DNA of 64,000 bases from Toxorhynchites rutilus septentrionalis (Eukaryota; Arthropoda; Insecta; Diptera; Culicidae): the NCBI RefSeq assembly GCF_029784135.1, contig NC_073746.1, positions 39,323,378 through 39,387,377 on the forward strand. Direction: 5' to 3'. Made by a program: the position numbers and the translations under genes. Shown piece after piece: positions 48,405-60,356 of the stretch. Positions within the stretch are counted from its first letter, which is position 1. Each line of letters opens with the position of its first letter. The notes below the pieces were generated by a model, which was not told where the DNA came from, did no database searches, and saw only the letters and a list, made by a program, of their open reading frames with translations.

Positions 48405-49050
48405 GTATTCTAGTCTAGAAATAAAAAAACAAGTACGGCCTTGACACTAAACCTTAAACGCGTTTTTCTCGAAACTAGTTTTGGTTAGAATTGTTTTTTG
48501 GCTTGTCCGAGCGATATCTCCACAAACACAGGAAGATTGTAAAACATATAAAATTTATTATTGGGGGTAAAAAGTTAATCCTCGCCATTAATTTTTTAAA
48601 TCATAAACAATTTGAGTAACTTTTTCGATCATATCGGCTGGTATCTTACCGATAACACATGTGATGTTGTCAGCAATTTTGTCTTATGTTGTCGACAATT
48701 TTGTTTATTAACGTCTTCATAGCAAAAGAAAATTTTACGATAACAGAAAAAAATGCATTTTTAACAGAGCATTGTTTTTGGTAATATAAATCACTGATTT
48801 GTAAGCGTTTTTCCTTTGTAAGTCTTTCCACAATCAAATGGCAACGAAACCTACATAACTTCTATTTCGACACATGGAACGACAATATTGACTTGGCATC
48901 TTTGACGTAGGAATTCGTCTTCTAGGAACATATTAGAGGTACAAATTGAATAAACCTAGATCCTATCGCTTGATGCTCATACATTTGTCGATGGATTTAA
49001 GAGATTTTTGAAAAGCACTTAAAAGGTTCCAGGGCGAAATGTAAGGCGAT
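48405..49050. repeat. Dispersed repeat of unknown type
   Basis: It contains AAACGCGTTTTTCTCGAAAC (compare 21605-21630) and a stretch at 48893-48950 that recurs in reverse at 12787-12835. The ends are not resolved. Confidence 0.35.
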
Positions 49051-49205
49051 GTGTAAAATTATGTAATAAAAAGGAGGACGGAAAAGTAAAAAGATAAAAT
49101 CTAATTTGCTCAATTTGTAAAAAAGGACTTCACTCACTATGTTCAGCAAACCATAATTGTGAATGAAATTGCGCAATTATAACTTTTTCATTGTTTAAAA
49201 CCATC

Positions 49206-49410
49206 TTTATATAGAGCCATTCCATGTCAAACCGTTATCGTGACTTCTCAGATTTAAAATTGGTAGTTTGATCCTTATCACTAGATATTAGACCCGTATT
49301 CTTTTATTTTTTCAAAAGGGTTCCCATTTCCTTTTTAGGGTGGTCCGAGAAATCAATTTTCTTTTTTTTTGCTGAAGAGACTTTATGAAGGAGATTATGA
49401 CTTCTGGAAT
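49206..49410. repeat. One arm of palindromic repeat family A
   Basis: GAGCCATTCCATGTCAAACC, then GGTAGTTTGATCC, ATTAGACCCGTATT and AGGGTGGTCCGAGAAATC. The second arm is missing. Confidence 0.55.
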
Positions 49411-49432
49411 TCTTTTCTCTATATATCTATAT

Positions 49433-49913
49433 TAGGGTGGCAGCGAAAATGGTCATGTCAAATTTCAAAAACCGACCACTTACATTTTGTTTATTGGGCC
49501 AAAAAAATGATCTGTGCTAAGTTTCTGCTCAGTCGGACATGATTTAGGGGTGTCTCGAAGCGTTCAAATTTTTTTTTTGATCCACGAAAATCTTCCAAGG
49601 GGGGGGGGAGTAAAGGAAATTTGGAAAATCGATTTTTTTTCGATGCCAAATGACTTAAAAATACATGAAACATGAAAATTTGCACAGGTCATTTTTTTGG
49701 CCAATAAACCAAATGGTCGGTTCTTTAAAACCGATTTTTTTACCTTCATTGCCTCTCAGGCTAAGTACGAAATGGTCGATTTTCAACCAAAAATTTTTTT
49801 TTTGAGATTACAACAGATCTCGACGTTTCATTGGACCAATAAACAAAATGTATATATGATCGGTTTTTGAAATTCGATGATGAGATTTTTTCCATACATC
49901 CATTGCCACCCTA
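49433..49913. repeat. Palindromic repeat family B, short copy
   Basis: TAGGGTGGCAGCGAAAATGG at the left and, in reverse, TAGGGTGGCAATGGATGT at the right. Inner blocks such as CATTTTGTTTATTGG and CCAATAAACAAAATG are inverted. 0.48 kb, non-coding. Confidence 0.6.
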
Positions 49914-49920
49914 ATCTATG

Positions 49921-52376
49921 TATATATATATAAAAATCTCGTGTCACGGTGTTTGTTACCGAACTCCTCCGAAACGGCTCGACCGATTTTGATGAAATTA
50001 TGCACAAAAAACTTGGTAAGCATGAGAATAGGTTGTAAACTATATACGATACCGCTAGGATACCGATTACTAAATATTTAATACCGATTAGAGTACCTCT
50101 GATTTAAATTTTCAATTCGCAAGCGTTACTAAAATCATAGAAGGTGTCTGCACAATAACGCGAGAAATTGTGATTCGAAGAAAAAACAATAATCTTGAAC
50201 CCATCGTTAACGCTCATCTTTCATACGACTTTCACCATGTTCTTCTTCAATAGCACTAACGTTCTCAACGTTCGCCTTCTCATCGTAGTATTACTTGCAT
50301 CATTTTTAGTAGTACTTAGTTGAGATTCCTGTACCAAACAACAAGCCTTGCTCTAGAATGTGTGTGACCAGAATGCAAGTCAGAAGAAATATCTTTGACG
50401 ACCGTCTTGAAAGAACAAGATGAATATTGCACAAACATTAGACAACATGAGACTGCTACAGGTACTACATTCATTATGAACATCATTACTCATTTTGAAA
50501 TAATATTTATGAATAGCTTTATCAGATGAAAAAAATAAAGGAGTGCGATCGATGGATTTTATGTATATCGTATGATGTCATTATATGATGTCGTGAGCTG
50601 TACCAACAATTCATGGCCATGTAAGGGAAGGTAGAGAGCGAACGAGTGCGATTCCTACGATCTAATCAACATAAGTGGCTAGATGAAGAATAAATTCACT
50701 TGAAAAACGCTATCGTGAGCAACGCCGTAACATCGTCAGAGTCAATTGCAATCCGTACGGATTGCAATTTTGCATTCTGAAATCCGTTCGACTCAAGTCC
50801 AATCAAGTTATGGAAATGTGTCAAACTTGCGACATAGACAACATTGAGTTCCGTGTTCCATTTCTGTGGAGCAAATATGCAAAATGGATATTCGGGTGGA
50901 AAAAACGCTTTTAAAACAAAAATTTCAAACTAAAATTAGCTTTGTATCAGCTCCATTGAAGTTGCCTGGCGTATCTTTGGTTTCCCAATTCATGAACATG
51001 ACCCAGCAGCTATAAATTTAGCCGTTTATCTTGAAAATGACAAGGGCGTATTTTCCATCAACGAGACAGAATTTGAACTCCAATGTTCAAGAATTATTTT
51101 TTTTCCCAACTTCCATTTTGCGGGAAATCGAGTACTGGCCGAAGCCTGCACTTTTTCTTGCAATTACAAACATACTGTGAACTGAAGGTCACACTTCAGT
51201 GAGCTAATATACGGCATTAATAAATGCATTAATTTTACATTTCGGGACTAACAAGCACAGAGGAATGAATGCTTCCAAGTATAAACCTGAATTGATCCAC
51301 CTATGGTGAGATGTGACCTTTCTTCTTTCATGTAGTTTTAATTTATTACCGGCCGACTTTTTTTTCAAACGAATGCTATTGCTTTCATTTAGATTGTTGT
51401 GAAAATGTTAATGCTCAACAAGTATTTGCTTCCGATTATCCATTTCCCGAAAAATCGAACATTTTTCAAAATCTGCAAAGTACAAATACGCTGCGAAAAA
51501 ATAATGGCTAGAGGGTTGGGAGGTTATTATCCTGTTGGATAGAATCATCATTTAGGTTTTCTTCATCGATGAGTTCACCCACCCAATCCGGCGGGAGAAT
51601 ATTCACCCAGCAATCTCATTAGAACCATTCTTCCACGCACTGATTTCCTCCAACTCATCCACACACGAAATTCTACGGACTGCCATTACCTAAGGTTATC
51701 ACGGATAGAAATGCAATTTTTCGATAATATTTGCTGAGTTAATTGATACTAACAAATATTCACAATTGAAATTTCTGAAAAAAATGAAAAAACCTTCCGT
51801 CTTCCAAAGTAAACAAACTAGAATGCGCTGCGGAGGTCAGATGTATTGGTATTGATTCAGTAGAACAGAAATGTCCGTTATGGTTAACGTTCGAATTTTT
51901 GAACACTCAATTTCCCCGGCTGTTATGTATGTTCTTCTATCGCAGTTATACTGTAGAAAAGTTCACGTATTTTTGTATTTTATCGGTTTTTTTAATTGAA
52001 ATTGAAAACACCTTCCAAACATACTTGCTATAAATCAAAGTTACTGCCCAATAAAGTTATGCAAAATTGAACGAAATTGATGGTAAATGGTAGCTAATAA
52101 ATTAAACTTCCTTTTGGTGCAAAAACATTATCATTTGGTTGCTTCTCAAAGGCATTAAAATTTATCAAAGTTCGATTCTTCGAACGCTTGGCACAAAATG
52201 GGTTAAAGAAATACATTGAACATATAAACATCCGTTCAAATCGTTTCATTCGTTCTTATTTATCGATCACATTCGATTAATTTCATAGACCGTTAAATCA
52301 TTCAAACACACTTACACCCAACATATTCGTTAGGAACAATTTATATGGCAGAACAACGTTTGCCGGGTCAGCTAGT
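49921..52376 (+). mobile_element. Helitron with decayed Rep/helicase gene
   Basis: It runs from the left end TATATATATAAAAATCTCGT to the right end TGCCGGGTCAGCTAGT. Translations across stops and frame changes match conserved Helitron RepHel segments: REIVIRRKNNN..PIVNAH, ELYQQFM, KVESERVRFLRSNQHKW, KNAIVSNAV, VAWRIFGFPIHEHDPAAINL and LENDKGVFSIN. They appear in the usual Helitron order. Many stops; the helicase motor motifs (Walker A and B) are not seen. A truncated SINE lies at about 50236-50395. It is non-functional but firmly identifies the repeat family in this window. Confidence 0.7.
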
Positions 52377-53985
52377 CTATATATATAAAAATCTCGTGTC
52401 ACGGTGTTTGTTACCGAACTCCTCCGGAACGGCTCGACCGATTTTGATGAAATTATGCACAAAAAACTTGGTAAGCATGAGAATAGGTTGTAAACTATAT
52501 ACGATACCGCTAGGATACCGATTACTAAATATTTAATACCGATTAGAGTGCCTCTATGCAAAAAAAAATTAAATATATTTTTTTAAATTTTGCTCCAAAC
52601 AATACATATAACCACAAATTTAAACCCCCATACCCTATTTTAATAGCGATTTTAGTAGTTTTTTATAAACAATATTGAAATAATTTAACCGTCTCGATCG
52701 TTTTTCAAACAGAACGAATTTATTTATGTTGTTAAATGACAGATGGCGCTAGATCGAACTTTCATTCTCCCATTCGCAAGTAACCTCACTTCGTCTAAAG
52801 CCCGGCGAGCTGGAAGTATTTTTGAATGAGCATAACGAATTATTGAAATACTTCAAATCACACTTGCTCAGTTTACAAAATGACAATCACGTCATTGTCA
52901 TCAATTCTGATAAAACATCTGCTGGAGAGCACTTGTCTAGATTCAGTACGCAATCGTTACTAAAATCATAAAAGGTGTGTGCACAGTGGCACGAGAAATT
53001 GTGATTCGAAGAAAAAACAATAATCTGGAATTCATCGTTAACGCACATTGCTCATACGCAAAATCGACTCTCTCCATGTTCTTCTTCAATAGCACCAACA
53101 TTCCTAACGTTCGCCTTCTCATCGTAGTATTACTTGCATCATTTATAGTGGTACTTAGTTGAGATTGCTATATCAAACAACACGCTTTGGATGTTTTCTG
53201 AGTGGCAAGCTCTAGAATGTGTGACCACAATGCAAGTCAGAAAAAAAATTGACGAAAAATGCCCGACCGTTCTGAAAGAACAAGATGAATATTGCACAAA
53301 CATTAGACAACGTGATCCTGCCACAGATACTCCATTAATTATGAACATCATTACTCATTTTGAAATAATATTTATGAATAGCTATATCAGGCGAATAAAA
53401 TAAAGGAATGCGCTCGATGGATTTCATGTGTATCGTATGTTGTCATTATTTGATTTCGTGAGCTGTACCAACAATTCATAGTCGATATGTACTCGAAGGT
53501 AGAGAGCGAACTACGATTCCTATGACTTAATCAACATAAGTGGATTGAGGAAGAATACATTCACTTGGAAAACGCTATCATGAGCAACGCCGTAACAGCT
53601 TCAGAGTCAAAATTATCCGAATGGATTACAATTTTGCATTCTGAAATCCGTTTGACTCAAGTCCGAACGAGTTGTGCAAATATGTCAACATTGCGACGCA
53701 ATTAGACATAGACAACATTGAGCTCCGTGTTCCATTTCTGTGAAGCAAAATTCAAATGATGTATTCGGGAGGAATAAACATGCTTTTAAAACATTTTTTT
53801 TAATGAATATTAATTCCACATATCAAATATTCGTTCGATGTGAAAAACCAACACATTCTCTGCAATTCAGGGAAAAATCTTGAACGAAACATGTGTCTGA
53901 CGATGATTTTATGTTAAGGATAAAGTTTAGGTGGAAATACGAGGAAACTTATAGGCAAAAAAGTTAAGTTAAGGTCAGGACTGTG
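52377..53985 (+). mobile_element. Second Helitron copy, head-to-tail with the first
   Basis: Its left end begins at once after the right end of the first copy. Segments with Helitron Rep character: LEVFLNEHNELLKYFKSHLL, VIVINSDKTSAGEHLSRFS (the GEH block of Helitron Rep), REIVIRRKNNNLEFIVNAH, and ELYQQFIVDMYSKVESE followed by LNQHKWIEEEYIHLENAI. A SINE without its tRNA head sits at about 53072-53260, at the same place as in the first copy. The right part (53810-53985) resembles 1430-1600. The final CTAGT end is missing. Confidence 0.7.
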
Positions 53986-53995
53986 TTTTTAATGT

Positions 53996-54603
53996 TGTTA
54001 CGGCCCAGGCCGAACACATAAAAAGAAACACAAAATTTTGATTTAAACACTTTATTCAACTATACAAAAAAAAACCTTAATCACTATAAAAACACATCCA
54101 GACGGTAATCCAGGACCTGAATACGCGCCTGTGAAAGAGGTTTATTGGAGAAGAAACATAAGAGAATATTGTTCACTTACGTTTTCATTCAACAACCTGC
54201 AAAAGAATTAGTAATTATATCAATCACAACAAATGCTACTTACCGCTCTACAAATACAACACGATAGCACAACAAAACAACATCTAAACAATCATAGCAA
54301 TCACAACAACTAGCGAATTGTCACGGAATAGGGAACGCAACGAAACGAACTCGCTATACAAAGCGTATTGTTTATAGCGAACATTCGAGAAGGAACACGA
54401 CCAAAGAATCAATCGCAATTATATGCTTTTCAGATGATTATGGGACCAATCATAAAAATAAGGCATGAAAGAAAAGAGTTCAGTCGCAATAAATCCTTCG
54501 ATCAGTATATATATATATAATATTCGATCATATCTCATCACTTCTACATCGGGTAGCCAGTCTACTCTACTACTCTGTTCAGATACCTCCCGGGGCGGAG
54601 ACA
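53996..54603 (-). mobile_element. Solo LTR, probably BEL/Pao type
   Basis: 608 bp from TGTTACGGCCCAGGCC to GGGGCGGAGACA, flanked by the exact 5-bp duplication AATGT (53991-53995 and 54604-54608). On the minus strand it starts TGTCTCCGCC, carries a TATATATA stretch near 54510 and an AATAAA (TTTATT at 54051-54056 on +) near its end, which sets the orientation. No internal region is left, so the element was lost by LTR-LTR recombination. The superfamily is inferred from the TG..CA ends and 5-bp duplication; copia would also fit. Confidence 0.75.
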
Positions 54604-54815
54604 AATGTATTTAAACGACATCGAGTGATAATTTCCATTCAAATTTCTAAAATTGCTTCCGGGTCTTCCAATCTGATAAAAAGTAAATTGCTCCAAAAAT
54701 ACGGATGAATTATTTTGACGTTTATTTTGCGACAAGGTAAGGTTGCCAAATTTGATTGAATTTGAGTCGAATGGATTCAAGAATGCAAGAGTTGATTTCA
54801 ATCGAATCGCGTTAA

Positions 54816-54817
<2 letters not shown>

Positions 54818-54896
<79 letters not shown>
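54818..54896. repeat. (TA)n microsatellite
   Basis: About 37 TA units, leading straight into a family-A repeat arm. Confidence 0.95.
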
Positions 54897-54897
<1 letters not shown>

Positions 54898-55290
54898 ATT
54901 CCATGACATGACTTTTTTTTTAAATTCATAACATTTGGACCACTATACCAATTTCAGATGTACGACATATCAAATTAAAGCTAATTCGCTGGTCTTTTTT
55001 GGAGAAATACTACAGTTGCAGAAAATTTGAATTATGTTTTCGTTATTATTGATTGTATTTGTTTTTTTTTATAGTTTTCATGGCCTCGGGACCAAAAGCG
55101 CTATATATTATAAATTTTTTACTGGAAAGCTGAGAATTTTTCACATAGCATATCTCGAAACCAGGAAGGCGTTTTTTTTCGTTTTTGAGTTATTATTTTT
55201 TGAACATAACCGATGGTCCGAAAAATCCTTTTTTTTCAATTTTTTCCACTACAAAAAATCAATTCAGATGATCGACATATCAAATTAAAG
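54897..55290. repeat. Partial palindromic repeat family A
   Basis: It starts CCATTCCATGACATGACTTT and has TTTTCATGGCCTCGGGACCA and CACATAGCATATCTCGAAAC blocks typical of the inner arm. The partner arm is incomplete; a further piece (GAACCGGTCCAGTAGTTCAAA) is at about 56437-56460. Confidence 0.5.
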
Positions 55291-55299
55291 TCAATAAGC

Positions 55300-57600
55300 A
55301 TCCCTTTCTTTACATTTAACATCAAATGAAGCATCATGTGTATTTTTGTGTTCATGAACATGCATCTCCATAAGAAATTTTCGTGGAGAAGCATTATATT
55401 TAATCGCAAGCGCAACGAAAAGGAGGAAAAAACCGATTGATTTATCTGTATTAGTTTTACACGATTTGATGGCAAAACGTTGGTCAATAACCTGATTTGG
55501 ATCAACCATACGACAACTAGTTCGTTATTCAGCCGTAAAGAAAATACCTAGAACTTTGAACAGATGTAGTGAAAAATTGAACTTTTTGTAGCTGATCTAT
55601 GTATAGGAGAAGTGTGTAATACGCACCCCCTAAGCGAGAATGGATTTTTCTTGACCGTGCTCTTAAAAATTAAGGTTACAACTATCAGTACGTAGATTAG
55701 TAAACCCTCAGTCATCTGTAATCGTTCCGTATTTTAGATACAAAAGTAACAAAAGTGCTACGAATTTTATTTTGTGAGGCGCCCATATGTTATATTTTCC
55801 AATCATACGGCGTTAAATGGCCCAGTAGAAGTATAATATGCTCATAAGCTGGTTCTCACAGAGACTATAAAGCTCAGAGAAACAGCTTCTATCAATGAGA
55901 GATTCAATCAATCTATTCACTTCATGCCCACCAGCGAAGAGAAGAAACCGTTTCTCCGGTAAGCGTGTTCTCCCAGTATTCGTGCGTTAATTCTCCAGTC
56001 TGCGCTCTTTTTTCCTACTTTCTCTGAGCACATAATATAGAAGCCAGATGTGAAGACAAGTTTTCGTTTTGAAGACATTAAATTTTGTGAAAATATACTG
56101 AGGTTACTTCAAAGTATGTGAATAAATTGTTTGTGTGATTTATCGTGCATGATTTAGAAATATCGTGATGGTTTGCTCATTTTTGTTCATTATGAACACA
56201 TTTAAATGTCTTCAAATATAATCAAAATGAACAAAAATGAGCAAACCATCACGATAAAAAATCGAAAAAATCATTTGGCATCCCTCGCATGCAAGCTATT
56301 TCTCTCGTGAGAACGTTATCCGGCCGAAAGCGAGCAAATTGCCCCGACCGAGGGTAAGTCGTACTGCCCGATGGTAATCTGATGCGGAAAATATCAAATC
56401 GAGAAGAAGAAGTTCTTCATCTGATATATAAATCAAATGAACCGGTCCAGTAGTTCAAAAGCTATGATTTTTTTTAAATGCATTACACTGTTCGGAATAT
56501 GAGACAAATGTGATTAAACTTTTTTTTTAGTTTTTCACCATGCATATTTATTCGAAAATCAATTTTATTGCAGCCAAATGTAAAACAAGGCTCTATTGTA
56601 TCCAAAAATCAAACGAATTTTAGGAAAACGTACCATTTCGACTAATGAGACACTTTTCAATTGCCATCAAAGCTTAAGTGTTCGGAATTTGTTCGGAATA
56701 AAATTTTATAAAAGCAAGACTACTTCCATAGGAACAGAAGTACTGCTCTGTGAGTTCAACAATCGGTATCTTATCCAAATATTAATTTGCGTCGCGTTTA
56801 GAATAACTTCTGATACGGGTGCGATTACGAAAACGGCACACCAAGGGTCAATAGCAGAGCAGGATAAAGTGCACCTCAGCAAGTGCAAGGGCAAAGTCCA
56901 GTTGATTAGTCTTCATTTGTTGCTGGTGGGTATCATGTGAATGCACCTCGTTGTCTTATCGTTTTGCGGATTTGATTTCTGCGGCTATGACGTTTATTTT
57001 CATATCGAAAGATTAGGTTAAGTCATAACAGGTGTTATTTTGAACCACATTTATATATTTCTAATTATCCTTCGTTCGTAGACTCGACAGCATTTCAACA
57101 TTCAATTAGGCTAACATAAACTATTGGTGAACGATCGCAGCAATGATTGAACAAGCCGTCATAATTATAGGCCCTGAGTGTCCAATTCCTTCGAACGTCC
57201 ATTAATTATTGGCCAGTTCAATAACCGACCTACATTGGACGACGGACCGAGACGGACTTCGAGAAGTCTGCACACATCCTAAATTAAGTGTCGATGACCT
57301 ATCGCACACTTCGCCCTATCATCTTCATCCGCCGAAAAATCGTTCAATCAGATCCCGCAACACAACGACGAAATCTCAATACGCCATAAATTTTCATCCA
57401 CACGACACTTACCCCAATAAGAAGATGCATTTCTGTTCGCATCGCACCAATGCATGGTGGCTGCCAAGGCTTTTGAACTGCATCAATGCCATTTTGATTG
57501 ATTCAATCAAGCCGTCGGCTGGACGTCGGGGGCTGTGATACATTGTTTTGATTGGCAATTGATGATCGTTCGTGTCTTAGCATCTTAGCTTATTTTGTTT
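55300..57600. other. Intergenic, no gene recognised
   Basis: Contains the 30-bp inverted repeat at 56161-56256. Frames of 60-114 codons (for example 56596-56940 and 57209-57538) lack ATG starts or motifs and overlap other frames. Confidence 0.4.
56161..56256. repeat. Perfect 30-bp inverted repeat (hairpin)
   Basis: Arms 56161-56190 and 56227-56256 are exact reverse complements, separated by a 36-base AT-rich loop. The core is GATGGTTTGCTCATTTTTG. No other inverted repeat of this size in the window is perfect outside transposon ends. Confidence 0.85.
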
Positions 57601-57621
57601 TATTGTTCAGTCCACTCGCGA

Positions 57622-58549
57622 TCATACAGGGAAAAACCTTTGAAACGGTGCCAACGCTAACACTTCGTTGGCAACAAACTGCAGCCGGGAGCTAAGCTGT
57701 ACTCGTAGATCTTTTTCTATTAATCTAATAAAGTCAACCCGTGGTATGCTGTTGAAGTGCCGATTCACTTGGGGAATGTGGGTGGTATGGTCCAGGTCGT
57801 TGATAACGTAAGGACCCATCGCCAGGTCGGATTCTGTTAGATTAAGCTGAAGGTGTTCAACGCCGGTAGGAGTTTTTTTGATTTCGCCCTTCGCCAAGAA
57901 CTTTACTGTCGAGCTTCCTGGGGGTGGATGCAGAAAATTAGGATCAACTATGGGATATTCGTGGGCAATACTCACTGATAGAGATCGTTAGAATTGAGTT
58001 CTCAGATTCTTCGTGTTGCTCGAGTGATTCCGCTGAGTACATACCAAGCAGTTCCAATGCGGGCATCAACAGGGTAAGAGTAAGTTCCATTTTGTCCAAA
58101 TCGAGACTAGGATAAAAAAGTTAAATTTTCATTGTTGAACATATAATCAATTTTTCCATGAAAACTTACCTGGTATCTTGGACAAAACTATTCTTCAAGC
58201 CTATCAAATACCGGTTGTTGTAAACTGCCCTAAATCCCTTTGCCTCTTGACTAATTGTCATGTTTGGCAGCAACAGAGGATCGAATGGTGTGACGGAAAT
58301 CTTTGGCGTTATCTTCCCACTAGCCATGAAGTTGAAGAAATGCTGAATAGAGTTTGTAACGCAGTCATCCAAATCCGGTGAACTTCGTGAACATCCAAGA
58401 ACATCGGAGTCTTGTTTCCGCCCTGGCAATATAAAAACCGTTAGCATTCACACGAATTGAACAAAACTCAAACTCTCACGGGTCGGTGCAGTTAGCGCGA
58501 GTTGAAGACTCGCAAGCAGCAGCAGTATACAAACACCCGAGGAGACCAT
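57622..58549 (-). pseudogene. Takeout/JHBP-like secreted carrier, possible frameshift
   Basis: Predicted exons: 58480-58549, 58170-58422, 58045-58108 and 57622-57974, about 245 residues. Exon 1 encodes a signal peptide (MVSSGVCILLLLASLQLALT). Exon 2 has the paired cysteines (GCSRSSPDLDDC) and the FDPLLLP block of the JHBP domain, then YLIGLKNSFV. Exon 3 has LLMPALELL, and exon 4 ends RLQFVANEVLALAPFQRFF. The family binds hydrophobic ligands such as juvenile hormone outside the cell. Introns 1 and 2 have consensus donors. Intron 3 (70 bp, GTATGT to TATCAG) is inferred from frame. The exons sum to 740 coding bases, two too many: exon 3 carries CTCTCTT near 58078, and the spliced frame stops soon after. 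It is either a pseudogene, a rare allele or a base-call error. Confidence 0.75.
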
Positions 58550-59799
58550 CTTGTTTTCCGTAACGTCAGATCGTACAAACCGAGAACTGAAACTCCGCAC
58601 AGCACCAACGATCGTTCACAACTGTAGCGGCCGCAATCGAACGCTCGGGTTTAGATTGTGTCGCTCCGATATGTTGCGAAAATTATCGTCGTGCCAAAAA
58701 TCGATTCCCTAATGATACAGTATCGGCCTGTGCCAAAATGGGTCGCTGGGAGGGAAGTCACGTCAGCGCTTGGACATTCCACCACATTGTTGTCCGCGAT
58801 CAATTGAAATTCGCGCTGATTCAATTAAACGGTGGCGCTACGTCGGATGTAGGCCATCTCTGTCGTTCTCCCGTTTCCAGTGCCGGTCCCGAATTGCAAC
58901 CGGTTCGATGCAAAAATGGATCGATCGAGCAGCATTGTTACTTTGTGCGCTTCATTCTGATGGCGGGAGAATGCTCTCAATTTATGAGGCTGATCAACTT
59001 GACCGGTCTGCGATCTGCGCGCTTACGGATTCTTCAACCGAAATGCAAATTCTATTTCCATGTGCGCACGCAGCAAAGGCTCAGTGGTTTCAATTCAAGC
59101 TGTGTAGATACAGACGACGTTAATTTAGAACAGAGCACACGAGCGCGAACCTATGGACCGTTATTTTCGGCAAACAATCAATATTCATTGAGACGGAGAC
59201 GCGACCCGTCGCGAAAAATCTGCAGCGTCAATGAACTGATCACATCTCCTCGCGCACGATGGGATCAAACCCGACAAAACGATTGTGGCGCGGCGAGCCG
59301 TCAGAAGTTCGGCGTCTCGTGGAACAACAGACGGACCGTTGCCAAGACACGGCGTCTTGATAAAACATGTTTGCGTTTTGAGAGTTCTCTTCGTTGCTTG
59401 GCTCCTTTATTCACAATTCTCGGGCGGATTGATCGGTTCAACGAGGGAAAGCAAACGAGCGCTGACGCAATGACGATGCTCGTGCGGAAATAGCTCAACC
59501 ACAAGTCTATTGGCGTAGGTCAGGGAGGGTGGCACTTGCACACGAAATAGAAGAAGCAGTTGCTTGAATGGAAGTAGAGGATTGTACGATGTCTTGAATA
59601 CAAGTATCGCATGCTCGTCTTGCGTGCAACCGGTTTGAAATGAACATAGGGTTGTAAAATATTGTAAATATCAGATGTTTTCGATTGAAAATTCGTAATT
59701 GGTAGATGTTCACAGGTAGAGTACCGTATGCGTGATAACGTGATTGCGCCATTAAGCAATGTCAAAATTGAAATAGTTTCCTAAAATTTCGGTTTCGAC
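58550..59799. other. Upstream region of the takeout-like gene
   Basis: Less AT-rich than the rest, with several long frames overlapping in different phases (251 codons at 58738-59493 and 117 codons at 58770-59123). I recognise no domain. An initiator-like TCAGTT lies about 40 bases above the takeout ATG. Probably promoter and enhancer sequence, but an unknown gene on the + strand is not excluded. Confidence 0.4.
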
Positions 59800-59905
59800 T
59801 TTTTTATTTCTTCAAAAAGGGGATGTTTCTGAGTGTCTTAAAATATGTTAATCATCGATCGAGTTCCCGCTTGCTGCAATTACGGCCTCCACACGCAGTG
59901 GCGTA
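59800..59905 (-). pseudogene. Tc1-like transposase C-terminal scrap
   Basis: RVEAVIAASGNSIDD on the minus strand resembles the C-terminal R..AVI.AKGG.IDY of Tc1-type transposases. Nothing else of the gene is visible here. Confidence 0.35.
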
Positions 59906-60356
59906 GTGTGGGGGCGGCAAACCCGGAATTTTGAATAGCATTTTTTCCTCCAATTATTATTTCCCAATTATTATATTTCATCTTTCAATTGAGGAAAAAA
60001 ACACCCATTATGAGTAGTTGCTTCTGTCCGTACATTAGTAAAACCACAACCTCTCTCTGATTTTCGCAAAATTGAAACACCCAACATAACATTACATTAA
60101 TACCCTTTTGATTATTCGCTACACATACCTGGGCTCCTCTCCATGCAATGCAAAACAGATGCATGGAGCCAATACAGAGGGCGGAGAGGCGCCGAAATAG
60201 GCCGTGAATGGCCGCGCGATGTTATACAGTAAAAGCCTGTTTCAGTTAGAATTTGGTCGCATAAAGTAGGACATTTCTCAGCATAGAAATAACGTACAAA
60301 AGAGGGAAGGATGTTATTTTGTAGGTTTATCAACTTTAAGTTAAAAAACATGAAAA

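Noticed and set aside
56596..56940. 114-codon frame
   Set aside because: Its first codon is TTG, no motif is visible, and a frame overlaps on the other strand.
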